DNA of 62,835 bases, from assembly GCA_900155495.1 (NCBI GenBank), contig FTLJ01000110.1, forward strand, positions 1 through 62,835, written 5' to 3'. Of this stretch, positions 20,667 through 33,079 are shown in pieces. This DNA is from Porogramme epimiltina (Eukaryota; Basidiomycota; Agaricomycetes; Polyporales; Polyporaceae). Made by a program: the position numbers and the translations under genes. The stretch's first letter is position 1. Each line of letters opens with the position of its first letter. A model generated the notes under the pieces. It made no database searches. It saw only the letters and a program-made list of their open reading frames with translations, and was not told where the DNA came from.

Positions 20667-23616
20667 ATGTCCCCCCTCTCCGTCCTCGTCCTCGGCAACG
20701 GCGGCCGCGAGCACGCCCTCACCTGGAGGCTCTCTACCTCGCCCCTCGTCGACCGCATCTTTGTCTGCCCCGGCAATGGCGGCACATCTCTCGTCGCAAA
20801 AACTACCAATGTAGATCTCTCTCCCTCCGACTTCCCGGCGCTCGTCGATTTTGCGGTTAAAAATGAGGTGCGTAAATTCCGCTCTCTTCAAACGCGATCT
20901 GACGCATACAATCACGTTTCAAGGTCTCTCTTGTCCTTCCGGGGCCCGAACAACCTCTTGTCGATGGTGTAGAGACGCACTTTCGCAAAGGTACGCCTTC
21001 GTCCGTCCATTTGTGATCTTTCTAAAGTATTCTTTCAGTCGGTATTCCCGTCTTCGGACCGAGCGCGCTCGCCGCGCGTATGGAGGGTTCAAAGGCGTTC
21101 TCCAAGGATTTCATGGCCCGCCATAACATTCCTACCGCAAAATTCAAAGTGTTCCGGTCTTCCGAATACGATCAAGCAGTCGACTACGTCCGAACATGTG
21201 GTTTCAAAGTCGTCCTCAAGGCGAGCGGCCTAGCAGCGGGGAAGGGCGTCCTTTTGCCCGAAACGGTGGATGAAGCGATTGCTGGTCTCAAGGAGATCAT
21301 GGTCGACAGTGTCTTTGGCGCGGCAGGTCGGCGACCTAATAATCTATGTACATTATCCTTCATTGAAAATATATCTTCTTCATCTCAGGGAGCGAAGTCG
21401 TTATTGAGGAGCTCCTGACTGGCCCCGAGGTCTCCGTGCTTGCCTTTTCGGATGGCTACACCATCGTCCCGTTGCCCCCAGCACAGGACCATAAGCGAAT
21501 TGGAGAAGGCGACACAGGTCCAAACACGGGAGGCATGGGTGCTTACGCCCCGGCCCCAGTTGCTACGCCCGCAGTCATGGAGCGCATCCTGAAGGAGTCG
21601 CTCCAGCCCACGATTAACGGGATGAGGAAAGAAGGTGCCGTTATACGGATTTTTAGTCTCTACAATGATCGCTAATTTAAGCTTCAGGCTATCCGTTCGT
21701 CGGCATGCTGTTCACCGGGTTTATGATCACGGAGGACGGACCCAAGGTTCTTGAATATAACGTCAGATTTGGCGACCCGGAAACAGAAGCGCTAGTGCTG
21801 CTTCTCGATCCTCAGACCGATCTAGCGGGCATCCTTCTTGTGCGCTACTTCTCTTGGTCCACCACTTGCGTCACTCACGTATTGCCTACATCATAGGCCT
21901 GCGCTGAACACAGACTAGACTCCGTTGAGGTCAAGACCAGGCAGGGCTTTGGTGTGTCTGTCGTCCTTGCATCTCAGGGATACCCTGGCAGCTATGCAAA
22001 GGGCAAGGAGATCTCCGTCGGAGAAATGCCACTTGGTACGTCCGTGTTCAATACACCACAAGAAGTCGAGACGACATATTCTTGTTGTAGACGTCTTCGC
22101 CTTCCATGCTGGCACCTCGACGATCAACGGGAAGACTGTTACTTCAGGCGGTCGAGTCTTGTGCGTATCGGCCTACGCGCCGACCCTGCAACAAGCCCTC
22201 GACGCCGCGTATGCTGGTGTTGAAAATATCTCCTTTGAAGGCAAGGTATTTAGGCGTGACATCGCCCACAGGTCGGCGTCTGCTACGTTCTTACTGTATG
22301 CCTACCCACTGACCCGTTCTGGCAAAGGGCACTGTCGGCGCAACACGAGGCTCCAAAGGGCCTGACTTACGCTCAAGCGGGCGTCTCTGTGGACGCCGGG
22401 AATGCGCTCGTGGAGGCTATTAAGCCCTTCGTGCGCGCCACACGCCGTCCGGGCGCGGATGCAGAGATCGGTGGCTTTGGCGGCGTCTTCGACCTGAAGG
22501 CTACGGGCTACAAAGACCCCGTCCTGGTCAGCGGGACAGATGGCGTCGGCACGAAGTTGCGCATCGCGATGGAGGCCGGTGTGCACGACTTTGTCGGTAC
22601 GTCTTTTGAGCGCCGCCTGGTCGTTCCGGTGTGGTGGCTTAATTCTCCATCATTCGCGCGCAGGCATCGACCTCGTCGCGATGTCCGTGAACGACCTGCT
22701 CGTGCAGGGTGCCGAGCCTCTGTACTTCCTCGACTACTTCGCGTGCAGCAAGCTCGACGTGCAGACCGCCTCGCGGGTCGTGAAAGGCATCGCGGAGGGA
22801 TGCACGCAGGCCGGCTGCGCGCTCATCGGTGGGGAGACTGCTGAGATGCCCAGCATGTACCACGGAGGTACGTACGCCGCCGCGCCGCGCCACCGCCCCT
22901 CCTCCACCCTCCCCCCACCTTCCATTCATCTCGTCCCCGCGCGTCCCCGGAAGCACCGCCGCTGACCTGGCCGTGGCGCCTCGCCTCGCGCGCGCGCATC
23001 CGCGCCACCCACAGACGACTACGACCTGGCCGGCTTCGCCGTCGGCGCGGTCGAGCGCGAGAAGATCCTGCCCGCACGCACGATCGCGCCCGGCGACGTC
23101 CTGCTCGGCCTGCCCTCCTCGGGCCTGCACTCGAACGGCTTCTCGCTCGTCCGCAAGGTCGTCGAGCGCGCCGGGCTCTCGTACGCCGCCCCGTGCCCGT
23201 GGGCGCCCGCGACGACGCTCGGGCGCGCGCTGCTCGAGCCGACGCGCATCTACGTCCGCAGCGTGCTCCCCGCGGCGCAGGCGGGGCTCCTCAAGGGCAT
23301 GTCGCACATCACCGGCGGCGGCTTCGTCGAGAATGTGCCCCGCGTCCTGCCGCAGGGCATGGGGTGCTTTATCGATGCATCAACGTGGGAGCTCCCCCCT
23401 GTGTTCCGCTTCCTAATGCAGCACGGGGGCGTAGAGCCGCGCGAGATGGCTCGGACGTTCAACAACGGCCTGGGCATGGTCCTCGTGGTCGCCCCGGACA
23501 CGGCGTCCCGCGCAATCGAGGCGCTGAAGAGCGCTGGAGAGAAGGACGTGTTCCGGATCGGAGAGGTGACCACTCAGAGCGGCGTTGAGATGAGGAACTT
23601 GAGCGCGTGGGCTTAG
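20667..23616 (+). CDS. ADE5,7: bifunctional GAR synthetase/AIR synthetase
   Basis: Ten exons: 20667..20867, 20924..20990, 21039..21326, 21389..21634, 21688..21839, 21897..22035, 22091..22271, 22328..22596, 22664..22867 and 23015..23616, giving 782 aa (yeast Ade5,7 has 802). The N-terminal GARS domain (about 1-425) starts [13 protein letters not shown] and carries [20 protein letters not shown] and [11 protein letters not shown], the ATP-grasp and phosphoribosylamine-binding motifs. The C-terminal AIRS domain (from about 436) shows [36 protein letters not shown] and [13 protein letters not shown]. It catalyses the second and fifth steps of de novo purine synthesis in the cytosol. The last intron (22868..23014) is the longest of the gene at 147 nt. 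Confidence 0.97.
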
Positions 23617-24189
23617 GGGAAGATCCTCAGAGGTTCCAGAATGGTGGGCCCATTGATCTCGATTGCGTATGTGAGGGAACAGCGAGCGACGTAAAATTCT
23701 TCGACTGTAGCGGTATAATTACTTTAGCGGCAGCAGCGTCGGGAAGCTTCAGCAGCAGAGGTGTACGGTACTTGATGTAAGAAGTATAGCTACGACATAG
23801 AGTGATGCTACGATAGACCGGTCAGTGTCAAGATAGGTGGTGCTTTTATGCATGAGACAACATGGGGAAATACGAAGCGATAAACAAGACGATGGGGGCA
23901 TCTAAATACGGCTGAGAAAACAGTGCGGGATGGATGATGGACGGATGGTGGGAGATGGATGGATAATAGATAGTCTGTGTACGCAGGAGGCGGAGTGGTG
24001 GGTCCAGATGTGTGCGTGATACTGTCGTGACAGCTGTAGGATCGAGTCCTCAGGCTACTATGGACAAAGCAGGCGAACCGGAGACAATACAGAATACACT
24101 AGAGCCCGATGAGAGACGGGGGGAACAATCGCGAGATCGACAGGCAAGACCAAAGCATACAGCACAAGCCGAAGACAGCAACGTCCGTT
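23617..24189. other. intergenic between converging ADE5,7 and ankyrin-CCCH gene
   Basis: 573 bp of 3' flank with no gene. It contains the GGAT-type microsatellite listed separately. Confidence 0.55.
23928..23973 (+). repeat. GGAT/GATA-type tetranucleotide microsatellite
   Basis: Imperfect tandem GGAT, GATG and ATAG units over about 46 bases, lying in the 3' flank between two converging genes. Confidence 0.7.
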
Positions 24190-26376
24190 TTAGGCGGCAA
24201 CAGACACCTCCTTGGCTGCCTCAGGTACGGCGGTGGCTGCAGCAGCGAAGGAAAGGGGAAGCTTGTTCGCGGGTTGCTCGGGCGTAACGCCGTTCACCTC
24301 CGGCTTACTGTCCTAAGTAGGAATTAGAATCGCTGAATTGGCCGACCACTGTATTACACACCTTGGGCGCCGGCGCCACGACCGCAAGGTCGGGGGTGCT
24401 ACCTCTCGTCTGAATATCCTTACGTGGAGCGGGGGCCTGGAGAACTTGGGCTGCCGTAGGACCAGAGTAGGTCGACGTCCCCATTGAGCTGGCACGTGAG
24501 ATTGGCGCTGAGCCACCAAGAACGGGGAATTCGTCCGCGTTGGGGACCCGCTGCGGCTTTACGGGGCCGAATTTCCTGTCAGGCCGGGGCCCTCCATTGA
24601 CGAAGTGGTTGGGCTTGAAAGGTGGTCGGCTCTTTCCCGGCTCTGCCGATTGTGAACGGCTGGAATCGGTGGTGCTGGTACCAGTACCGTTCCGGGTATG
24701 AATTGGTGCCTTTTCCTGAAATCGGAGTTAAGACGCGTTTCAGAAGAGAAATTCGATGAACATACGTCTTGAGTGGTCATGGCAGCAAATTTGTCCTCCA
24801 GCGTGGGCATGCCGGTTACGTGGAAGGGAGGGCGTGGCCTATGCCCTCCCCGCGCGGAAAAATGCGAAGGATGGTGGCCACCGGGACCATCCGGCAAGAC
24901 GTGAGGGAAACGGCAGTCGTCCCTGAAATCAACAGTGAGATATATATTCAGCTGTGACGTTGGAACACGTACCCGTTCCTGCAGCGACCAGACGGGAAGA
25001 ACAAGCAAGGAGGTTTGCCCCCACGGCCACCGAAGGAAGGCCTGCGGGCGCTGCCTCGCCTGTGGTGAGTCATTTCTCTGTGGATGGGGCCCACGCCGTA
25101 GCCATCCGCCTGCGGGTGTCCGTTCACAGGCGACTTTGGCGAGATGACGTCTTGCACCTCGTTGCTGGGCGGCATGCCCTGAGGAGGGTATTGAGGGGGC
25201 ATGCCATACTGAGGCGCCATGGGCTGACCGTTGGGAGAAATGGGTGGGTACATGTTAGCGGGTGGAGGCGGCGAATGGGCGACGTTGGGACCAGTCTGAA
25301 GCGGCGGCAAGGGAGGGACGGAAACGGGGATGGGGACCGGCCCGCCGTACGCGGGCGAGACGGGAGACACGACACCGTACGGCACGGGCGGCTGTCCGTT
25401 CGAAGGACTGAACGGTCCCTGGACTGGCGACATGGCCTCCGAACCTGATCTGGCATGGACCATAGGGGGAGGCGACATGTGGTTCACGGGCGCGCCGTTC
25501 GGCGAGGGAGCGTAAGTACCGGGAGGGACCGGGTAGTAGGTGGGGGGAGGGTAAGGCCCGGGGCTCATGGGGTCGTAAGGCGCGGGGTACTGAACGGGAG
25601 GTGGGAGGGGCCCTTGCATGTAGGGTCCTTGCGGATGGGCGAACATGCACGAGGAGCCGTAGCGACAGGCGGGATAGTATCGGCATGGGATCATGCGAGC
25701 TACTTCCGGAGGAGGCAAATTGCCCAAGCCAGCGGGGTTTTGGTCGGTTGGCATGTGCGGAGGAGGAGCATAGTAGGGGACTGTACCATCGGGAAGAACG
25801 GGAGGCGGGACGGGCATGGGTGGATAATAGTAGGCTCCGGGCGGGGGAGGGTAGTAGCCGGCAGTGGCCGGATCGACGTTGCTGGCATTGACAGGCTGCT
25901 CCTGCGCGTAAGCACCATCGGGCTGCATCGCAGGGGCCTGTGCCATTTTGCTGCGCGCCGCGGAGAGCAGACCCAGGACGACAGGGTCTGAAGTGTAAGA
26001 CTCTGGGGGACCTTGGCTAGAGGCGTTCGTGGGTTCGGCACCTGTGGGAGAACCCCAGGTTTAAAATACCGCGCATATACGAGGTGGAATCGATCCGATA
26101 CGGTACACACCTTTGTCCAGGAGGAGCCTTACGATCTCTACGTGTCCGTTTTTCACGGCCTCGATGAGGGGAGTAACGCCGGTATGATCTTGTGACGGAC
26201 GAGACGTGTCAATATAGTACGCGGACCAAGAAAAGCGGCGCGGGCGGAGAAAAATGGGGGAGGCGGGGGAGGAGCTTACCTTTGACCTCGATGTCAACCG
26301 GAGTGGCCTCCTTGAGGAGGTCAGCGACGGAGTCGAGATGACCCTCCGAGCATGCCTTCCAGAGAGCTGAGACCAT
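24190..26376 (-). CDS. ankyrin-repeat and CCCH zinc-finger protein
   Basis: Six exons on the minus strand: 26376..26280, 26188..26111, 26041..24973, 24922..24766, 24715..24362 and 24312..24190, giving 625 aa. The N-terminus starts MVSALWKACSEGHLDSVADL and continues HTGVTPLIEAVKNGHVEIV, making two ankyrin repeats in the first 65 residues. Two CCCH fingers follow: one C-x5-C-x5-C-x3-H (CRYYPACRYGSSCMFAH), and one C-x7-C-x5-C-x3-H (CLFFPSGRCRNGDDCRFPH) that exists only after splicing of the third intron. Between them is a Pro/Tyr-rich, probably disordered stretch. CCCH fingers of this type usually bind single-stranded RNA, so a post-transcriptional regulator with an ankyrin contact surface is likely. 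The targets are unknown. Confidence 0.85.
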
Positions 26377-26852
26377 GGTGGGGATGACGCGTTGGAAGGA
26401 GCGGGGGCGTTGGCGGCAAGACGGCGGGGGAGGAGGCGCGGAAGGAAAAGGCAGAAGGCAAGTCGAGATGAGGATCCGGACTGACCACCTGCAGCAATTT
26501 TGACGGAAGACCGGGGCAGGGCGGCAGGGCGAGCAGCCACACCCGCCACCTCGCTCCCTCGGAAAAAATTGGATTAGATAATCGCGCTTGATTATCAGTC
26601 CAGATATGGAAATCCTCCCGGCCCCTCATCTGATTCTCCGGCCCTTGCCCGGCCCAACCAGCCGCGGCCCCGTAGGCCCCGTCCCTTTTCCGCGTCCGTC
26701 TCGTCCGACTCTCCCCCCGGACCCGAGCTCCGTCATGCCTGATGTGCGCCTGGGCGAACCACGCAAGTTCCATTACGTCCCGCGCGGACATTAACTACGC
26801 AGCACTCATCGCTCTACTTGGTATGTGTGTAGTAGGTTACCTCTATGCCCAC
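26377..26852. other. intergenic, promoter of ankyrin-CCCH gene
   Basis: 476 bp between the GPDH 3' end and the ankyrin-CCCH start. There is a palindrome-like AATCGCGCTTGATTA near 26580. No gene was supported. Confidence 0.5.
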
Positions 26853-28456
26853 TCAATTCGCCATCCCCAGCTTCTCAAGCAGCCGTTTGGCGGGCTTCCC
26901 GCTCTCCGCCGGGAGGTCCAGCTCGCGATTCGGAGGCAGGGCCAGCAGCTCCTTCGCACGTTCCGCCACGTCCCGACCTGGTCAGATGTTAGCCATCTTC
27001 CCCAGCGTTCGCACACGAGGGTTCGCACCTCCGTATAGAACGTCGAAGATCTGCTTCTAGCATGAGCATAATATCCCCGGCGGATAAAACAAGCTACTCA
27101 CCCCTGATGCTATCTGCGCCGTAACGCCGAGCTCGTCAATAATGGCCTTCAGACCCTTGGCGGTAGTTACGCCTTCCGCGACACTGCCCAAAGTCTCAAT
27201 GATGTGTTCAAGCTTCTCTCCTTGCCCGAGCCGGTAGCCAACAGTGTAGTTTCGACTCGTTGAAGAGCTGCAGGTAAGGAACAAGTCCCCAACACCTGCT
27301 AGCGTCAGGAACGTCAAGGGGGATGCGCCATATGCCGTCCCGATCCTTGTCATCTCGGCCAGACCTCTTGTGATGAGCACTTGTGGAAATGACGTCACGG
27401 GTATGAGACAGACGCGCGGAACTAGAGCTGGGCGCACTCACTCGCTCGAGCGTTATTCTCGAAACCGAGTCCGGCAGCAATTCCGGCCGCGATAGCGTAG
27501 ACGTTCTTCAGTGCTCCCGCGAGTTCCACTCCAATAGGGTCGTCACCAGTATAGCTAAGTGACAGAGGTCAGACCGTCGGAGTTGTTCGGCCATGTATTC
27601 TGGACTGACCATCGGAACCAGGGTTGGTGGAAAAGCCGCGACGCTTGTTCTGCATGATCTCGCGACAAGGACACAACAGATACGGACGTTGGCTGTCTTT
27701 TAACGACTTCCGAGAGGTCAGTGAGAGCATGCGACGGAGCTCGGCGCGCTCACTTTCTTTTGCGAACGACGGCCCGGACTACTTCAAATATTCAACGTAA
27801 TAAATATGGTCAAGGTAGACAGGCTTACAATGAAAGTCGCGACCTTAGCAATTTCAGGTCCGCACGTGTCAGCGATGATCTCAAGCGTGAGCGCACGCGT
27901 CTTGATTTCGATGCCCTTGTTGACGAATATAAGCAAGGGGATTTTGCTGCCTTCTAATGTGGGCTTCAACGCCGCCAGCGTGTCCCTGTCATGGGTTCAG
28001 TGATCGGCAACTAACAGAGCATGCGCTCGGCGCGGAAAGTGAAGGAAGCTACCTGACACCTTCTGTAGGGATTGCAAACAGGAGGACATCCATGTTCTGA
28101 ATCATCTCCGCCGAGGGGAACTCTGGGCCAACGGCGGTGATCGAGTCCGAGAATTCATGGTCTTGGAGGGCCTCGGGATTACGGTGGTACTTGTTGAAAT
28201 GGCTCACGATCTTCTCAGACCGTGACCACATATAGACGGTGTGTGAGGAGTCGCCGAGATGGTCTGCAAGGCAGCTGCCGAAGTTTCCCGCCCCGAACAC
28301 GAGGACTTTAGACTTGTTGCTATTTTGTTGGGATGAAGGCATCGTAAAGGTGGCGGGGAATGCGAGACGGGTCTTGAAGCGTACAGAGAGTCGTGTGTGG
28401 AGCACTGGGCGGACAAACAACCTAGGGGGTGCAGAGAGAGCGAGGGCGAAGAGCAT
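26853..28456 (-). CDS. NAD-dependent glycerol-3-phosphate dehydrogenase, GpsA-type
   Basis: Eight exons on the minus strand: 28456..28053, 27985..27829, 27778..27754 (25 nt), 27706..27610, 27554..27442, 27379..27102, 27056..27029 (28 nt) and 26977..26853, giving 408 aa. The Rossmann motif [11 protein letters not shown] lies behind a 45-residue extension rich in Arg with no acidic residue ([15 protein letters not shown]), which looks like a mitochondrial presequence; an internal ATG at 28342 would remove it. Downstream are [41 protein letters not shown] and [11 protein letters not shown], which are motifs of the GpsA branch. It should interconvert dihydroxyacetone phosphate and sn-glycerol-3-phosphate with NAD(H). 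The C-terminus ([19 protein letters not shown]) is a charged extension. Location in the mitochondrion is inference. Confidence 0.85.
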
Positions 28457-28927
28457 ACGAGGAACACGCGGAGGGGGCTAGGATATTAGACGTCTAGATG
28501 ACGATCGAGGCCTCGCATTCAAGGGAATTGATGATCTCTCCCTCGACGCGCTTCTCCCCAGAACACGAGGTCGGGTTTCGCAACTTTCACGTGTGCCGGA
28601 GCCACGAGGAGTTCCCGAGACACTGTCAACTGTTGCCTGCAAAGGAGCAATTAGGAGAAGATCCTGTACGCAGTACCGCAGCAGGGGCCACGGACCTTGG
28701 TCCTGGGGCAAGAGGGGTGAAGTAGAGTTTGACTTTCGCCGGTTGGGGTTGGGCGCGTGGGAAGCGCCTCAGTGCCGAGAGACGTGCACCGCTCGACACC
28801 GACTCCTAGCTCCCCTCCCAAACGGCACAGTCGTCGTCCGTCCGTCTAATCTGCGTCACCTCCCTACCTCGTCACTCATTTCGCTCTCGCTTCCGTATAC
28901 CTCGTATCCTTATTCCTTTTCTTAACA
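28457..28927. other. divergent promoter, GPDH and SED5
   Basis: 471 bp between start codons. It is pyrimidine-rich close to the SED5 ATG. No gene was seen. Confidence 0.5.
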
Positions 28928-30290
28928 ATGCCCGTCCAGGACCGCACAAATGAGTTCCGGGCCTGCGTGGAGTCCATTCGCAGCCGGTCCTCTTTCCCCT
29001 CGAAGGGCGCGGAGCAGAAGCAGCGGTTGTTGCAGCAGGGAAAGGGGGAGGGGAGTAAGTCGGAGTTCACGAGAATGGCGTCGACAATTGGGAAAGATAT
29101 CAACAGTACGACCCTGAAGCTGGGGAAATTGGCCCAACGTGAGTCCCTCTATTTGAAGCGTCCATAAGCACCGACCGACACCTTACAGTCGCGAAGCGGA
29201 AAACTCTGTTTGATGATAGGCCTGTGGAGATTAGTGTACGCCCCTGCATTTCCTTCTCCTCACGAAGTTAAACCCACTCTGTGCTTGATAGGAACTCACC
29301 TACATCATCAAACAAGACATTGCCGGTATCAACAGGCAGATTGCCCAGTTGCAGGCGTATGTCAAGGAGAGGAAGACGCAGGGTTCGAAGTCTGCGGAAG
29401 GCAAGCAGCTAGAGGAGCACAATCATAACGTCGTCATGTTGCTCCAAAGCAAGCTTGCGGACACTAGCATGACTTTCAAGGACGTTCTGGAGATCCGGAC
29501 ACAGGTGTGTGTTCCCCCAGGAAAACAATATATTTGCTTCACTACTAACATAACCTCGATATAGAACATGAAGGAGTCCAAGGACCGTACAGAACAATTC
29601 ATGCATTCCACGTCAGCAGCGGCTAACCAGGCACCCCCTAGTGAGCCAACTGTTACCTACTTAAAGATCATGAGCTCATCGTGAACCTTAGACTCATTGT
29701 TGTATGGCAACACCCAACGCCAGGACCCTATGGGCGACGGGAGTAGTTTCGGGGCGTCTCGGTTTGATACCAAAGGCAAGGGTCGTGCAACGCCACAGAA
29801 CGGGGATATCCTTGCGCTAGACCTTGGCGCGGCGGAAGAGGGCACGGGAACTCAACATGGGGATGCGTTCATGCAGATGCAGCTTGTGGAACAGCAGGTG
29901 CGTGAACCGCTCCGCTCACGAGTGACAGCCTTGGCTGAATTGTCTCCCAATGCTCCAGGACAGCTACATTCAAACCCGTTCTACGGCTATCGAATCTATC
30001 GAGTCAACTATCGCAGAACTTGGCCAGATCTTCACGCAGCTGGCTCAGATGGTCGCCGAGCAACGAGAGACCGTGCAGCGCATCGATGCGGACACAGTTG
30101 ACATTGCGTCGAATGTCAGCGGTGCCCAACGGGAGCTACTCAAGTACTATGCTAGTATTTCCAGTAACCGTTGGCTCATGTTGAAAGTGTTCGGCGTGCT
30201 GATAGTCTTCGTGAGTCACATAACGTATCCACGCCGACTTCCCTAGCTAACCATCACTTGTAGTTCCTGATCTTCATTCTGGTCTCATGA
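28928..30290 (+). CDS. SED5: Golgi t-SNARE syntaxin-5 (Sed5)
   Basis: Seven exons: 28928..29138, 29189..29235, 29292..29504, 29565..29640, 29692..29897, 29959..30210 and 30264..30290, giving 343 aa. The N-terminal QDRTNEFRACV matches the Sly1-binding N-peptide of Sed5. The three-helix Habc region follows (ELTYIIKQDIAGINRQIAQL). The Qa-SNARE motif, about residues 250-310, includes AIESIESTIAELGQIFTQLA with the zero-layer Gln in IFTQLAQMV. A C-terminal membrane anchor of about 20 hydrophobic residues ends in LVS and is split by the last intron. Sed5 sits in the cis-Golgi and pairs with ER-Golgi v-SNAREs in vesicle fusion. Confidence 0.95.
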
Positions 30291-30424
30291 TCACGGCAGG
30301 ACCGCATATGTTTACGCTCAGTTAATTAGGATATGGACTTCTAGGATTTAGAGCATCTCATCCCCATGACTGTGCCTCCACATGCAATGGAATTAATCGT
30401 GCTCAATAGCATCTACGGTCTAGG

Positions 30425-31583
30425 CTACCCGACAGGTATAGCGTTCACGCCTGTACCAAGTGCTTTGGGCGGCCGCTTCTTCCCCTTCTTCGAACCCCGT
30501 ACCTTCGTTGGTGCACCTTCGTCCTCTTCAGGAATCGACCACGTCCGCTTTTTCAAGGGAATTTGATCCACGCCTGAAGTTGCAGAGTAGCGTTGTGGTC
30601 GCTCCATCTGCACGTCTCCTTCCACCTCTGGGTCTCCTGAGCCCTCCGCTTTCTTTCCAGAAGGCCGTTTTGTGACCTGCTTCTTCTAAGACAGAGGGTC
30701 AGCCATATGTACATGCAGCAAAACATTGAGGCCATACCCTTTGGTCATGAAGCTCCTTATTCCGCTGCTTCACCTTCTCCAGTCGCCGCTCGCCCTTGCC
30801 ACCGCCACCAGCCGTCAACTCCACGTTGATCTTTCGACCGTCAAGCTCGGATTGGTGCAGTTTGAGTCCTTGTTGGAGAGCATTCCTGTGTGAGAACTCG
30901 ACGAAGGCGCAACCTTTTGACTTGACTGTGGGTTTCGAGTTGGCGGTAGGTTTCGGGGTAATGAGTCGGATAGTTGGAGGGGGATCTATACGGTCCAATT
31001 CAATGGTCTGGCGGACGTCATGAATATGTGGACTGCCGTACCGCATTTTGAGAAGTGTGCTTCAATGGCTTCTTTTGTCGTGGTGTATTTCAGATTGCCT
31101 GGCTGCGAGTCAATTACGAGCACCAGGAGTAAGAGGGCATCATAACGCACCGACGAATAAAATAAATCGTTGCTTTCCCTTCTTTTCCTCGCCCTTCCCG
31201 GCACCTTCGGTTACGGCCACACCTTCGCCATCTTCACCCTTTTGCTTCTTCTTTGCCTTCCCCTTCGACACCTCCTCCCCTATAGCGGCACTCGGTTCGT
31301 CATCTCCCTCCACACGTTTCCGCTTCTTCCCCTTCCCCTTCTGCTCACTATTCACTTCCTCCGAATGCTTGCCCCCATCTTCTACCTCCCCCTCTGTCAA
31401 CGTTGACAAACGTTCCGGGGAAGGACCTGGTTCGTCCCCTTCCGCCTCGGCAATATCTTGATTCTCTTCAACAGGGATGTCGTTGTCCAGGTCGTCGAAG
31501 CTCTTCGCCTTGCCTTTGCCCTTGCGTTCGCGGAAGGCAAGTGCCTTTTTCTGTTTCTTGGTGAGCTTAGGGGTGGCGCTCAT
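30425..31583 (-). CDS. NOP6: NOP6-like RRM protein, 40S ribosome biogenesis
   Basis: Four exons on the minus strand: 31583..31151, 31098..31042, 30985..30738 and 30685..30425, giving 332 aa. The start MSATPKLTKKQKKALAFRER opens a long Lys/Glu-rich region with nuclear-localisation-like KGKKRKR and KAKKKQK. One RRM spans about residues 140-235, with RNP2-like FILFVGNLKY and RNP1-like KGCAFVEF, and then GRKINVELTAGGGGKGERR. The basic tail ends in RPPKALGTGVNAIPVG. Yeast Nop6 joins the early small-subunit processome. The acidic/basic N-terminus plus a single RRM and this tail are typical of its fungal relatives. The gene converges with SED5, 134 bp apart. Confidence 0.85.
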
Positions 31584-32021
31584 TACGACGGTGTGTAAGA
31601 CAGCAGAGATGGTAGAAGGACGGCGCTGCGTTGCGGGAAGTGGGGTTCCTGTGTACACTATGAATGGGGAGTCGCAGCGGCTATGAGCGCATGAGCGGAA
31701 AATTCGGTCTAGCCGCAGAGACGCGGTGCACGTGACGTTCTCGCATGCTGCAGCCTGCCACTGAGGTGCACGCAGCACGCGTCTCCCCGAGTACTTCCTT
31801 AGAGCTATAGAGACTTAATTTATTCCTAGGTAATGATGCAACAAACTTGAGTGCGAGTCACTCGTGCAGATATGCGCAAAGATCCAAATACAAACGCTAC
31901 AGATATTACACGTCTAATCTACGTTTGTCGCCACAATATAGACAATGTCTCGAGGGAGCATTCCTCGTGTGCACGCAGGTTTCACTCCCGATGTACATCC
32001 TGATAAAACAATGAACACGGA
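31584..32021. other. intergenic, NOP6-like promoter and UBC12 3' flank
   Basis: 438 bp. An upstream in-frame extension of the NOP6-like frame to 31778 exists, but its residues are unlike the conserved start, so it was not used. Nothing else was seen. Confidence 0.5.
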
Positions 32022-32842
32022 CTACTTTTCGGAGATAACCTTGTCGTATCGCTCGCCCTTGACGGCACCCCCTCGCATAGAGGTCTTCACATTGTACACG
32101 AACTGCTCCCGGTTGCGCTTCAACTCCTCCGCGGCCTCTGTCAGGATCTGTTGTGAATAACTCGTACGCAGTCGTTAGGGCATATGTACGGACCTTTGTT
32201 GAGGGGATCATCCGCGTTGGGCTCGAGGAAGAGATACTGTAGTCCGACCATCACGGCATTGAGGTTTAGCACTGGCTTCCAATCTTCTCGGAGGATGTTC
32301 AAGCACACATTGCCCTCGAGGTCAACATTCGGATGGTATATCTATAGTAGCGAAATAAATCAAATCCTGGGATAAAATGGGCTCATACGCGGCACACCTT
32401 CTTTACGCACTTAACCTTTGGGGGCTCATGAGGGTAGTTGGCATTGATCTGGAATGAGAACTCAAAAGTACCGCCCTGGTACATTCCTGCATAAGGTACA
32501 TAAGAAATTGCCACCAAGCACTGAACATGCCACGCCACACACCGTCATCGGGCCTGATGTAGAGGGTGAAGTTGAGGAGATCGGCAGGGTTCTCGAACTT
32601 GGTCTCCATCGTTGACGGTAGGTCGAGCTCGGTAAGATCTAGAAGAACACGATAGCCCTACATTCATCTGAGACTAACGCGGGGGTTAGAGCAACATCGC
32701 GCACCTTTCTGAACACGAATCTCGGCGGCGCTGGTCTTGGGCTTCCTCTTGGACGCCTGGTCCTCATTCTTCTTCATACTCCAGATCTAAGAGCGCATAA
32801 GAATTTGAGAGGGTCAAAATCATCTATCCATACCTTGATCAT
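32022..32842 (-). CDS. UBC12: NEDD8-conjugating enzyme Ubc12
   Basis: Six exons on the minus strand: 32842..32834 (9 nt), 32786..32705, 32638..32543, 32486..32398, 32341..32194 and 32137..32022, giving 179 aa. The first exon encodes only MIK. The joined N-terminus [12 protein letters not shown] is the Ubc12-specific extension that docks the NEDD8 E1. The UBC fold follows, with [39 protein letters not shown] (active Cys at residue 105), [12 protein letters not shown] and [15 protein letters not shown]. It transfers NEDD8/Rub1 to cullins, so it activates SCF ligases such as those served by F-box proteins. The 9-nt first exon makes the gene easy to mis-start. Confidence 0.94.
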
Positions 32843-33079
32843 GTCTGCTTGTCGTTGGGGGCGGAGGTCTGTGGCAAAAAGAGGTCGGGGAACGCGGCGT
32901 GTGCGAGGCAAGTGGAAGGGTTAGTCAAGGCCGCAAGCGCCTGTATCCTTGCTTTCTAGTGCTATCGGCTCACGTGAAGCCTCGGGACTGCTTTATTCTT
33001 CCTGTGATTTCCGCCTGAGGAAAACCCTTGCAGCCATGTGGGCGAAGGTAGCAACGCCTCTTTGCACTCATCCTTCGCC

